Below are positions 8,229 to 15,902 of a stretch of DNA of 64,000 nt, in pieces. The notes beneath the pieces are model-generated. The model was not told the origin of the DNA, did no database searches, and saw only the letters and a program-made list of their open reading frames with translations. Source of the DNA: G965261775 sp965261775 (GTDB lineage Bacteria; Pseudomonadota; Gammaproteobacteria; Eutrophobiales; Eutrophobiaceae); NCBI GenBank assembly GCA_965261775.1, contig OZ253477.1:1302001-1366000 (forward strand), given 5' to 3'. Within the stretch, counting starts at the first letter, position 1; each line of letters opens with the position of its first letter. Position numbers and translations under genes: made by a program.

Positions 8229-8660
8229 ATGTGCATTATTGTGGATACGAACTGTCTCGGCGGTTTTCTTAAAAAAAGGGATAAAGATATGGAACCGGTA
8301 TGGAAATGGCTGGAGGATAAGAACGGTAAATTGGCCTATGCGCCAATTCCAAAGATTAAAAAAGAGTGGTGGGAACCGCATCGTCAAAAACTGCAATCTC
8401 TGAAAGCGAGCGGAAAACTGAAAGAAGCCGATAAAGGAAAAGTGATGGCGGAAATGTGTAAAATTAAAAAATGGCCCGGTGGGATTCAATCCGACGATCA
8501 CCATATCCTCGCCCTGGCGCGGGTGGCGAACGTGACGGTGTTGGTATCGAAAGATAACGACTTACGGAAAGACTTTCAAAACCGGGACATCATCAGTGGT
8601 GGAAAAATTTATCAAAAGGCCAGCCATCAGCATTTACTCACACCCGATCTGTGCCCGTGA
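8229..8660 (+). CDS. PIN-like domain protein paired with the ATPase
   Basis: A 143-residue protein with PIN-like features: the first acidic residue in IVDTNCLGG (Asp6), then a helical middle, SDDHHILALARV, and VSKDNDLRKDF near the C-terminus. Spaced acidic residues after beta strands are how PIN ribonucleases build their metal site, so an RNase or nuclease role is inferred. Because it starts immediately after the stop codon of the ATPase, it is likely the effector of a two-gene system in which the ATPase senses or restrains. It is not a classic VapC: no VapB-like antitoxin is present, and the partner is a large ATPase. Confidence 0.72.
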   Translation: MCIIVDTNCLGGFLKKRDKDMEPVWKWLEDKNGKLAYAPIPKIKKEWWEPHRQKLQSLKASGKLKEADKGKVMAEMCKIKKWPGGIQSDDHHILALARVANVTVLVSKDNDLRKDFQNRDIISGGKIYQKASHQHLLTPDLCP

Positions 8661-8894
8661 ATCCGGCGACGCCTACAGGACATAACGCTGGCTATTTAAA
8701 AACGCCAGTGACGACGGCATAAAGCCGGCCGCGGCAGCGCCCCTTGCCTGCTTCGGGCATTTGCCGGGAGCAGTGTTATCATGGGGCTACGGCGGGCTGT
8801 GATCGTAAAATACCCCGTCAGGGATTGCCGCCCCGGGGCATGACAACATTCGGGATAATGATATAAAGGTGTTAATTTTGGTACCGTATTCGAG

Positions 8895-10076
8895 ATGATA
8901 CAGCAGACAACAATAAGGCCCGGCACACCGGGCGGATACCGGATCGGGATTATCGGTGGTGGTCAGTTGGCGAAGATGACCGCCCTGGCCGCGTCCGAAA
9001 TCGGTTGCGAGATCGTGATCCTGGAAAAGACGAAGAGCGCACCGGCCGGCAGTCTGGCGGCGGAAGTCCTTTACGGCGACTGGAACAACCCGGAAAAACT
9101 ATTGCGGCTTGCGGGGCAGGTCGATGTTATTTCACTGGAAAACGAGTTTGTCGACGCCGATAGTCTGCGGGCGATAGAGGAAGCGGGATACCCGCTTTAC
9201 CCGGGGGCAAAAACAATCGGGCTGGTGCAGGACAAGCTGATCCAGAAACAGACATTGACCGCGGCCGACATTCCTCTGGTGCCTTTTGCGGCGGTCGGAT
9301 CAAAACAGGATATTCTTGCACAGGCGGAGAAGTTGGGCTGGCCGCTGGTATTAAAGGCGCGGCGAAACGCCTACGACGGCAAGGGCAACACCACGCTTGA
9401 ATCCGTTGCCGATATTGACGCCACCGGGGAAAGGCTGGCGAGCGATAATCAGGATTGGTATGTGGAAGGGTTTTGCCGATTCGCCTCTGAGCTGGCGGTA
9501 ATGATCACGCGCGGAAAAAACGGGGATATGGTCAGTTATCCGGTGGTGGAGTCGGTGCAAAAAGACCATATCTGCCATGTTGTGTGCGCCCCGGCGCAGA
9601 TTGACGGCGCCCTGGCGAAACAGGCGACCGACCTTGCCAAAAAGGCGGTCGTGGCGATTGATGCCGTCGGCACGGTGGGCGTGGAGATGTTTTTGATGCA
9701 GGACAAGCGCATCCTGCTCAATGAAATGGCGCCAAGGGTACATAACTCGGGCCATTATACGATTGAGGCCTGTGAGTGCTCACAGTTTGAAAATCATGTG
9801 CGGGCAATACTTGGTTTGCCGTTGGGTTCCACCGACATGATCGCGCCAGCGGCGGCCATGGTTAATATGCTTGGCGAAGCGGAGGGCGATGGTTATCCGC
9901 ACGGCATTGAACGCGCCTTGCAGGAAAAAGGCGCACATATTCATGTATACGGAAAAACAAAAACAACAAGAGGTCGAAAGATGGGGCATATTACGGCATT
10001 GGGCCGGGATATTGAACAGGCTGGAAAAACCGCCGCAGACGCGGCTGGCTGTATCCGTTTTGGAGTGCGCAAATGA
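8895..10076 (+). CDS. purK: PurK, N5-carboxyaminoimidazole ribonucleotide synthetase
   Basis: PurK uses ATP and bicarbonate to carboxylate aminoimidazole ribonucleotide in de novo purine synthesis. At 393 residues it is a normal-length ATP-grasp enzyme. Visible markers are the N-terminal IGIIGGGQLAKM, the ATP-grasp segment LVLKARRNAYDGKGN, and the LLNEMAPRVHNSGHYTIEAC block, which is a hallmark of PurK. The ATG at 8895 is followed by a short non-conserved lead before the glycine motif at about residue 17. It overlaps purE by four bases (ATGA), so the pair is translated as a unit. Confidence 0.96.
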   Translation: MIQQTTIRPGTPGGYRIGIIGGGQLAKMTALAASEIGCEIVILEKTKSAPAGSLAAEVLYGDWNNPEKLLRLAGQVDVISLENEFVDADSLRAIEEAGYPLYPGAKTIGLVQDKLIQKQTLTAADIPLVPFAAVGSKQDILAQAEKLGWPLVLKARRNAYDGKGNTTLESVADIDATGERLASDNQDWYVEGFCRFASELAVMITRGKNGDMVSYPVVESVQKDHICHVVCAPAQIDGALAKQATDLAKKAVVAIDAVGTVGVEMFLMQDKRILLNEMAPRVHNSGHYTIEACECSQFENHVRAILGLPLGSTDMIAPAAAMVNMLGEAEGDGYPHGIERALQEKGAHIHVYGKTKTTRGRKMGHITALGRDIEQAGKTAADAAGCIRFGVRK

Positions 10077-10588
10077 AAGAAAATACGGCAATGGTTGCCA
10101 TCGTCATGGGCAGTGATTCAGACTGGCCGAGTCTGCGGGCGGCGGCGGACGTCTGCGATGAGTTTTCGATCGCTTATGAAGTGAATGTGATTTCCGCACA
10201 CCGTACCCCTGACAATATGGCAGAATACGCCAGGGCGGCGCACGGGAAAGGCATCCGGGTGATTATTGCCGCCGCGGGCGGTGCCGCGCACCTGCCGGGC
10301 ATGATAGCAAGCCATACTCCCCTGCCAGTCATTGGCGTGCCAGTAAAGACGGATGCCTTGAATGGCATGGACTCCCTGCTGTCAATCGTACAGATGCCTG
10401 CCGGAGTCCCGGTGGCTACCGTCGCCATTGACGGAGGGAAAAACGCCGGACTGCTGGCGATAGAGATCCTGGGCAGTCATGACGCGACGCTGATGGCGAA
10501 AATAATGGCTTACAAAAAACAGCTTGCAAACGAATCACGGCAAAAAGACAAGAAGTTGGGCGAGGCGCTGAAAGATCGGCGACGTTGA
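10073..10588 (+). CDS. purE: PurE, N5-carboxyaminoimidazole ribonucleotide mutase
   Basis: PurE moves the carboxyl group made by PurK from N5 to C4 of the imidazole ring. The 171-residue protein shows the class I PurE signature: MGSDSDWPSL at the N-terminus, SAHRTPD around residue 43 with the catalytic His, and the glycine-rich AAAGGAAHLPGM. PVIGVPVKTDALNGMDSLLSIVQMP is also standard. The C-terminal tail after about residue 160 is lysine-rich and variable. It starts within the purK stop region (ATGA overlap), consistent with a purK-purE operon. Confidence 0.96.
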   Translation: MKENTAMVAIVMGSDSDWPSLRAAADVCDEFSIAYEVNVISAHRTPDNMAEYARAAHGKGIRVIIAAAGGAAHLPGMIASHTPLPVIGVPVKTDALNGMDSLLSIVQMPAGVPVATVAIDGGKNAGLLAIEILGSHDATLMAKIMAYKKQLANESRQKDKKLGEALKDRRR

Positions 10589-10683
10589 ACCCTTTGTTAA
10601 TCAGCTGATGAAAATGCCCTGAAATGTCTTCGCTGTGGTATTGGCAGCGTTGTTGATATTGTTAAACTGTGCACGGGCTTTGA

Positions 10684-10712
10684 TTGTCTTGTGCCGCTAT
10701 ATTTAATATAAT
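10684..10712 (+). promoter_or_regulatory. Sigma70-type promoter ahead of the mini-peptide
   Basis: TTGTCT (10684-10689), a 17-base spacer and TATAAT (10707-10712) form a good sigma70 promoter. The expected transcription start is near 10719-10720, almost at the ATG of the 16-codon reading frame, so the first peptide would have little or no leader. Read directly from the sequence; activity is not proven. Confidence 0.55.
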
Positions 10713-10719
10713 GATCATC

Positions 10720-10770
10720 ATGAAAAGAAGGATAAAATACTGGTTACGAGGCTCTGCCTTTACAGATTGA
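10720..10770 (+). CDS. Mini-ORF, 16-residue peptide duplicated in the next ORF
   Basis: ATG at 10720 opens a 16-residue frame ending in TGA. Its core RIKYWLRGSAFT is nearly the same as residues 2-13 of the next small gene (RIKHWLRGSAFT), with matching DNA. A consensus promoter sits just upstream. It may be a real micropeptide, a leader, or the remnant of a tandem duplication of the start of the downstream gene. An in-frame ATG at 10711 is also possible. No ribosome site is seen. Confidence 0.35.
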   Translation: MKRRIKYWLRGSAFTD

Positions 10771-10799
10771 ACCAACCAACAATATAGGGGGAATAAAAG

Positions 10800-11009
10800 A
10801 TGAGAATAAAACACTGGTTACGAGGTTCTGCCTTTACAGTCCAGTTGTATCCGTATACCTCTTCAAGGATGAAAAAGGCTTTTCTGCATCGCTCTGACGC
10901 GGACGCGCTGAGCCATGACTGGCAAGCGATAGGCAACGACATAAAAACGGCCATGGAAGAATATGGGCACGAGCATGTCGAAAGGCAGGCCGTCAAGACG
11001 ACGTCCTAA
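10800..11009 (+). CDS. Small hypothetical protein upstream of a DUF2335 gene
   Basis: A 69-residue protein not recognised. It begins MRIKHWLRGSAFTV and has a polar helical C-terminal half with DWQAIGNDIKTAMEEYG. The GGGGGA stretch just upstream of the start is a usable ribosome site. The 3' end overlaps the start of the DUF2335 gene in a different frame by 47 bases, a layout that would couple translation. The peptide repeat with the preceding mini-ORF suggests that the segment around its start was duplicated. Confidence 0.5.
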   Translation: MRIKHWLRGSAFTVQLYPYTSSRMKKAFLHRSDADALSHDWQAIGNDIKTAMEEYGHEHVERQAVKTTS

Positions 11010-11406
11010 GCAAAACCCGCCCCCCAAAAAAACCCGAACCGTTGTCACGGAAGCATTCAGCGGACCGCTGCCGCCGCCAGATGCCCTTGAACGATACAAC
11101 TCAATAGCGCCTGGCGCCGCAGACAGAATCATCACGATGGCCGAGGAGGAAACAACACATCGCCGCAAGCTGGAACAGGATATTGTCCATAATGGTTACG
11201 AAGAAGCAAAGCGAGGGCAAATCTTTGCGTTATTCATCGGCGCTTTGGGAATAATTGCTGGCGCGACAGTATCGGTGTTGGGTGCGCAGTGGGCCGGGGC
11301 GGTAATAGGCGGCAGTACTGTAATGGGTCTTGTTTCAGTATTTATTCTTGGGAGAGAGGCTAATCGCTCGCATCAGCAAGACAAGACCCGGTTGCCACGA
11401 GACTGA
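10963..11406 (+). CDS. DUF2335-family predicted membrane protein
   Basis: A 147-residue protein matching the DUF2335 pattern: a basic, proline-rich N-terminus, then SGPLPPPDALERYNSIAPGAADRIITMAEEE, a charged helix with HRRKLEQDI, and two closely spaced hydrophobic segments (FALFIGALGIIAGATVSVLG and AVIGGSTVMGLVSVFILG). The family is often found in prophages and mobile regions and has no established function. The overlap with the upstream small gene and the phage-like remnant just downstream support an accessory, phage-derived origin here. An alternative start slightly downstream cannot be excluded. Confidence 0.72.
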   Translation: MGTSMSKGRPSRRRPKQNPPPKKTRTVVTEAFSGPLPPPDALERYNSIAPGAADRIITMAEEETTHRRKLEQDIVHNGYEEAKRGQIFALFIGALGIIAGATVSVLGAQWAGAVIGGSTVMGLVSVFILGREANRSHQQDKTRLPRD

Positions 11407-11596
11407 AAACCCGCCTCTCAATTCATGCGGCTATGTGGTGGCGCACGGTACGGCAACACTGTCATTGACGCTTCCGGGTAATCCCGGGGTTCAGGCTGAA
11501 GGCACGCTTCAAATGAATGGTATCCGCGGTCCGGTCAACGGTGATTGGGTGATTAGCGGACTGCCCTGGGTGAAAGCCCGCGATTTGTGCGGTTGA
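11407..11596 (+). pseudogene. Probable remnant of a phage gpD-like tail protein (C-terminus only)
   Basis: In the frame that passes out of the DUF2335 gene, the translation contains TATLSLTLPGNPGV then GIRGPVNGDWVISG and stops at 11594-11596. From memory, this resembles the C-terminal end of phage late control D (gpD) tail proteins, where a TLPGxP strand precedes a DGEW-like turn. Only about 50 residues remain and there is no start codon in a sensible position, so this is a fragment, not a gene. The rest of the stretch up to the cytochrome gene at 11743 holds nothing I recognise. Family assignment is inference. Confidence 0.4.
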
Positions 11597-11742
11597 AACG
11601 GGGAAAATCTGCCCGAAACCGGTCAAAACAATCGCGATAAAACCCCTTCCAATCTGGCGTGGAAATTGATAGATTGTGCACGGAAGTGCGGGGCTATGTA
11701 TATAATTTCCATATATTATTATTTTTTTCCGAGGATGCGTTA

Positions 11743-12312
11743 ATGAGCGAAATACAAGACAATATTTTTTTCAGAAACTTCTCACTGGTTGTCGTCGCGA
11801 TTGCAATGATGTTGATCGTTTTCATGATTATAGCGGTGCTGTTTGCTGGTGGAGAAAATGATCCCCATGCCGCCCTGCATACCGAAAAGGTCAGGCAAAT
11901 GACCGCGCCGGTTGGTCAACTCAATGTAGCAAAAGATGATACGGAAGCAGGCGTTGCTGAAACGGTGACTACCGTGGCGAAAGGTGTTACGGAAGCAGTC
12001 GCTGAAGCAGTCGTTGCTGAAACGGTGACTGCCGTGACGGACGGCGGTGATGACCACCCCGGTCGGGCAACGTATGACGGGCTCTGCGTAAATTGTCACG
12101 GTGTCTCCGCTCTGGCGAGCATGATCCCGCAGACTGGCGATGCCGCTGTCTGGGAAGCGCGCACAGCGAAGGGAATTGATGTGCTTTACAATAACGCCAT
12201 TAACGGCTTTGTCGGGCAACTCGGCATGATGCCGGCCAAAGGAGGCAATCCAGCTCTGAGCGACGACCAGGTCAAGGCTTCTGTGGACTACATGCTCAAG
12301 CAGGTTCAATAA
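11743..12312 (+). CDS. Membrane-anchored cytochrome c5-like protein
   Basis: A 189-residue cytochrome with an uncleaved N-terminal transmembrane helix (about residues 14-37) and the haem site CVNCH at residues 115-119. The distal Met is probably in GMMPAKGG near residue 166. The C-terminal domain fits the cytochrome c5 (c555) family, which carries electrons in the periplasm to terminal oxidases or other reductases. A low-complexity Ala/Val/Glu/Thr linker between anchor and haem domain contains an internal DNA duplication. The ATG at 11743 is chosen because GAGG sits eight bases upstream and the helix starts correctly; a longer frame upstream has no such support. Confidence 0.88.
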   Translation: MSEIQDNIFFRNFSLVVVAIAMMLIVFMIIAVLFAGGENDPHAALHTEKVRQMTAPVGQLNVAKDDTEAGVAETVTTVAKGVTEAVAEAVVAETVTAVTDGGDDHPGRATYDGLCVNCHGVSALASMIPQTGDAAVWEARTAKGIDVLYNNAINGFVGQLGMMPAKGGNPALSDDQVKASVDYMLKQVQ

Positions 12313-12377
12313 GTCTTTTCCGCAGACCGGCGTCCTCTATGGCATTCAGCCGTCGGCATTTTCAGACGGTAACGGGA

Positions 12378-13499
12378 TTATTCTATCCTCAAACTATCCA
12401 GATAAGCCTGTTCGGACACCTTGTCCCAGATATCATGATTTTTGCGAAAAGCGTTATAGGCCTCATAAACATGTTTGAAATTCGGATTGGCCGCGGCCTC
12501 TTCTTCCAGCGCTTCTTTGCTTAACCGTCGCAAGGCCGCCAACACTTCTTCAGGAAATTTCAGTATCTGTACGTTTTTGTTTTTCTGCAACATTCTCAAT
12601 GCCTGCTGATTGCGGAATTCCATCTGTGCGTACATCCTGGCATTGGTGCCCGTTGCCGCGATTTCGACAATTTTTTGTAAATCGGGCGGAAGGGCATTCC
12701 ATTTATCGATATTGATCATTAACTCAAGCGTTGAACCGGGTTCATGCCATCCGGGGTAGTAATAAAAGCGGGCAGCGCGGTCCAGACCCAGACGCACATC
12801 ATGAAACGGCGCGACCCACTCCGTCGCGTCAATCACACCACGTTCCAGCGCGGTATAAATTTCACCTGCCGCCATCAACACCGGATTCCCGCCGGCCTTT
12901 TTCAACACCTTGCCACCCAGTCCCGGAATGCGCATACGCAGTCCCGATATATCGTCCAGTGAGTTGATCTCTTTGTTAAACCAGCCACCCATCTGCATTC
13001 CGGTACTGCCCATCTGGAAAACCGTCAGCCTGAACGGTTTGTAACTATCGCGCCAAAGTTCCATACCACCGCCATAATGCAGCCAGGCGCTCATCCCCCT
13101 GATTGTCATGCCGAACGGGACAGATGAAAAGAATTGCGCCTCGGGGACCTTGCCCGCCCAGTAATACGGCGAACCATGCCCCATTTCCACAACACCCTGA
13201 GAAACCGCGTCAAATACCTGCAATGCCGGAACCAGTTCCCCGGCGGCATAGACTTTAATGTCCAGCCTGCCATTGCTCATTACCCGTACATCACTGGCGA
13301 ACTTTTCAACCCCTTCCTGAAAGACGGGGAAATTGGCCGGCCAGACCGTGACCATTTTCCATTGGTATGTCTCTATCGGAACCGATACCGCTTTGTCGCC
13401 ATTTGAGACAGCGCCGTTATCACTGCCACAGGCGGAGATCAGGATACTCAGAGTGCCGTAAAAAAATATCCCGGATAATCCGCTCATTGATTTAACCAT
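12378..13499 (-). CDS. TRAP transporter solute-binding lipoprotein (DctP family)
   Basis: A periplasmic receptor of about 373 residues for a tripartite ATP-independent transporter, normally binding organic acids. The signal peptide ends in a lipobox (LISACGS), so it is probably lipid-anchored. The body has the DctP pattern: FPVFQEGVEKFASDV, AGELVPALQVFDAVSQGVVEMGHG, and GLRMRIPGLGGKV with the ligand-binding Arg. ATG 13499 is preferred because GGAG lies nine bases upstream; ATG 13514 lacks a ribosome site. No TRAP membrane subunits are adjacent, so the receptor is orphaned here or its partners lie elsewhere. The ligand cannot be predicted. Confidence 0.87.
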   Translation of the reverse strand: MVKSMSGLSGIFFYGTLSILISACGSDNGAVSNGDKAVSVPIETYQWKMVTVWPANFPVFQEGVEKFASDVRVMSNGRLDIKVYAAGELVPALQVFDAVSQGVVEMGHGSPYYWAGKVPEAQFFSSVPFGMTIRGMSAWLHYGGGMELWRDSYKPFRLTVFQMGSTGMQMGGWFNKEINSLDDISGLRMRIPGLGGKVLKKAGGNPVLMAAGEIYTALERGVIDATEWVAPFHDVRLGLDRAARFYYYPGWHEPGSTLELMINIDKWNALPPDLQKIVEIAATGTNARMYAQMEFRNQQALRMLQKNKNVQILKFPEEVLAALRRLSKEALEEEAAANPNFKHVYEAYNAFRKNHDIWDKVSEQAYLDSLRIE

Positions 13500-13613
13500 T
13501 GAATGATTCTCCATTTATGGTGAAGTTAAAACAAGCCGTCTTTGCCATCCTGACACGGAACCCGACCGCCGTTTTTACGGACGGAATTCGAAATCCCTTA
13601 TGCAATACTGGAA

Positions 13614-15782
13614 TCAAGCCGGTGACAGCCCGGCGTAAGCGGCGATCAGCCATTTACAGCCCGCTTGTTCAAAGTTGACCTGAATGCGTGTGTGTCTGCC
13701 GCTGCCTTCCATATTGAGAATGACGCCTTCTCCGAATTTGGCATGCGATACGCGCTGCCCCGTTGCCAGTTCGCCATTCTTGCCCGAGGTTACCTCGTCA
13801 CCCTGACTGATCGGAGCCATCGTATTTTTGCCCAAACGAACAGCGGCAAGCAGCTCCTCTGGTATTTCCTCAATAAAACGGGAGATGGTCGGATAATACT
13901 CCGCTCCATAAAGGCGCCGGTGGTGTGTGTGCGTCAACGTCAGACGTTTTTGGGCGCGTGTGATACCCACATAACAGAGCCGTCGTTCTTCCTCCAGTTG
14001 GAACGGATCGCCGATACTGCGCTGATGCGGAAACAGACCTTCTTCTACTCCGACCATAAACACATCGGAAAACTCCAGTCCCTTGGCCGAATGTAATGTC
14101 ATCATATGAACGCAATCGACATGTTTTCCCCCGCCTGCGCCTTCGCCTGATTCGAGCGCCGCGCGATCCAGAAAGGCCGACAAGGCGTCGGTTTCTTCAT
14201 CTTCTTCATCATTGCCATCATTGCCCTCAAATTCACCGGCGGCGGCGATCAGTTCCTCCAGATTTTCAATCCGCATCGCGCCTTTCTCTCCTTTCTCCTT
14301 CCTGAAATGTTCGATCAAACCGCTCAGGTGGATCACTTCTTTAACATGTTCATTCAGCCCGTTCGCGGATCCAGTTTGGCGCATCTGTTGAATCAGTTTG
14401 ATAAACTGTTCCAGCGCGTTCAGGGATTTTGCCCCGATCAGTTGATTCCGTATCGCATACTGCGCCGCCTCCCATAGAGAACATTGATTATGTCTGGCCG
14501 TCTGCCGCAATGTATCCAGCGTGCGATTGCCGATACCGCGCACCGGCGTATTCACGATACGTTCAAACGACGCGTCATCATAAAAGCGGGCAAGGCGCAC
14601 ATAAGCCAGTGCATCTTTGACCTCGGCGCGCTCATAGAAACGCATCCCGCCATAGACACGGTAAGGGATGCGCGCCTGCATTAATGCTCCCTCCAGCACG
14701 CGCGATTGCGCGCTGACGCGATACAGGATAGCGCAATCGCCGAACAGTTTACCCTGTTCGGACGCGGCTTTTATCTGATCGACGACATAACCGGCCTCTT
14801 CAATTTCATTATAGGCACCGTACAGCACAATGGGATCACCGCCCTTTTCTTCAGTCCAGAGGTCTTTGCCCAGCCGTCCCCTATTGTTTTCGATTAAGTG
14901 ATTGGCGGCCTTCAGTATGGTCGCCGTTGAACGATAGTTTTGTTCAAGTTTCAACAGGCGCGGCTCCTTGAAGTCACGTTTGAATGATCGCATGTTCTCA
15001 ACACGCGCACCGCGCCAACTGTAGACGGACTGGTCATCATCCCCGACCGCAAAAACGGTATTGTCCCCGCCGAGCAGCGATCTGAGCCAGTTATATTGCA
15101 GTGTATTGGTATCCTGGAATTCATCGACCAGAATATGTTTAAAGCGATGTTGATAGTGCTCACGCAATGCGGTCTGATCGCGAAACAGTTCAAAGATGCG
15201 TAACAGCAACTCGGCAAAATCAACCAGGCCGGATTGTTCACACGCCGCCTGATAGGTCTTGTAGATATGTATCCTCTGTGCACCGATAGCGTCGCCCTGA
15301 TCGTCAATATGCGCTGGTCTCAGTCCCTCATCCTTGCGCGCGTTGATAAACCACTGCATTTCCTTCGGGTTATATCGGGATTCGTCCAGTTGCATGGAAC
15401 GGATAACGCGGCGGATGATACGGTACTGATCTTCGCTGTCGATAATTTGAAACGCCTCCGGGAGATCTGCTTCCTGCCAGTGTTTGCGCAGCAGACGATG
15501 CGAAAGGCTGTGAAAAGTGCCTACCCACATATTGCGCACGGACTGGCCAAGCAAATGCCCTATGCGGGTGCGCATCTCATTGGCTGCCTTGTTGGTGAAT
15601 GTTACGGCCATAATGTTATACGGGCTGGTCTGTCCGGTCTCGATATGCCAGGCGATACGATGCACCAGTACCCGCGTTTTGCCGCTACCGGCACCGGCCA
15701 GGACAAGCAGGTTGCCGTTTTCCGCGGCAACCGCTTCACGTTGCGCCGTATTTAAAGGGTCGAGAATATGGGAAACATCCAT
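13614..15782 (-). CDS. uvrD: UvrD DNA helicase II
   Basis: UvrD unwinds DNA 3'-to-5' during nucleotide excision repair and mismatch repair. The 722-residue length is normal for UvrD. Superfamily 1 motifs are in order: Walker A LAGAGSGKTRVL (Lys35), motif Ia TFTNKAANEMRTR, Walker B VDEFQDTN, motif III GDDDQSVYSWRGA, motif IV QNYRST, motif V MTLHSAKGLEF and motif VI RRLCYVGITRAQ. An acidic insert (EDEETD) lies in the 2B region. The C-terminal Tudor-like segment HAKFGEGVI is also typical of UvrD and PcrA. It is divergent from pmbA, with the promoters of both in the 120 bases between. Confidence 0.96.
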   Translation of the reverse strand: MDVSHILDPLNTAQREAVAAENGNLLVLAGAGSGKTRVLVHRIAWHIETGQTSPYNIMAVTFTNKAANEMRTRIGHLLGQSVRNMWVGTFHSLSHRLLRKHWQEADLPEAFQIIDSEDQYRIIRRVIRSMQLDESRYNPKEMQWFINARKDEGLRPAHIDDQGDAIGAQRIHIYKTYQAACEQSGLVDFAELLLRIFELFRDQTALREHYQHRFKHILVDEFQDTNTLQYNWLRSLLGGDNTVFAVGDDDQSVYSWRGARVENMRSFKRDFKEPRLLKLEQNYRSTATILKAANHLIENNRGRLGKDLWTEEKGGDPIVLYGAYNEIEEAGYVVDQIKAASEQGKLFGDCAILYRVSAQSRVLEGALMQARIPYRVYGGMRFYERAEVKDALAYVRLARFYDDASFERIVNTPVRGIGNRTLDTLRQTARHNQCSLWEAAQYAIRNQLIGAKSLNALEQFIKLIQQMRQTGSANGLNEHVKEVIHLSGLIEHFRKEKGEKGAMRIENLEELIAAAGEFEGNDGNDEEDEETDALSAFLDRAALESGEGAGGGKHVDCVHMMTLHSAKGLEFSDVFMVGVEEGLFPHQRSIGDPFQLEEERRLCYVGITRAQKRLTLTHTHHRRLYGAEYYPTISRFIEEIPEELLAAVRLGKNTMAPISQGDEVTSGKNGELATGQRVSHAKFGEGVILNMEGSGRHTRIQVNFEQAGCKWLIAAYAGLSPA

Positions 15783-15865
15783 ACGGGAATTGTACGCAAA
15801 GAACGGTATACAAAGAAGAATTTTTTCGGATTGGGTTTTTCTGTGTCTCCGTCAATGCTTCCGTA

Positions 15866-15874
15866 TGGTAGAAT
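15866..15874 (+). promoter_or_regulatory. Possible extended -10 element for pmbA
   Basis: TGG followed by TAGAAT (15869-15874) fits an extended -10 promoter 28 bases upstream of the chosen pmbA start. There is no convincing -35. Low confidence. Confidence 0.3.
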
Positions 15875-15902
15875 GAGCCCGGGCTCTATCAACCATACGA
15901 CC

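Noticed and set aside
7704..8504. 266-codon minus-strand frame across the ATPase and PIN genes
   Set aside because: Shadow of two well-supported plus-strand genes.
8229..8660. VapC toxin of a VapBC system
   Set aside because: Only PIN-like features match; the partner is a large ATPase instead of a VapB-like DNA-binding antitoxin.
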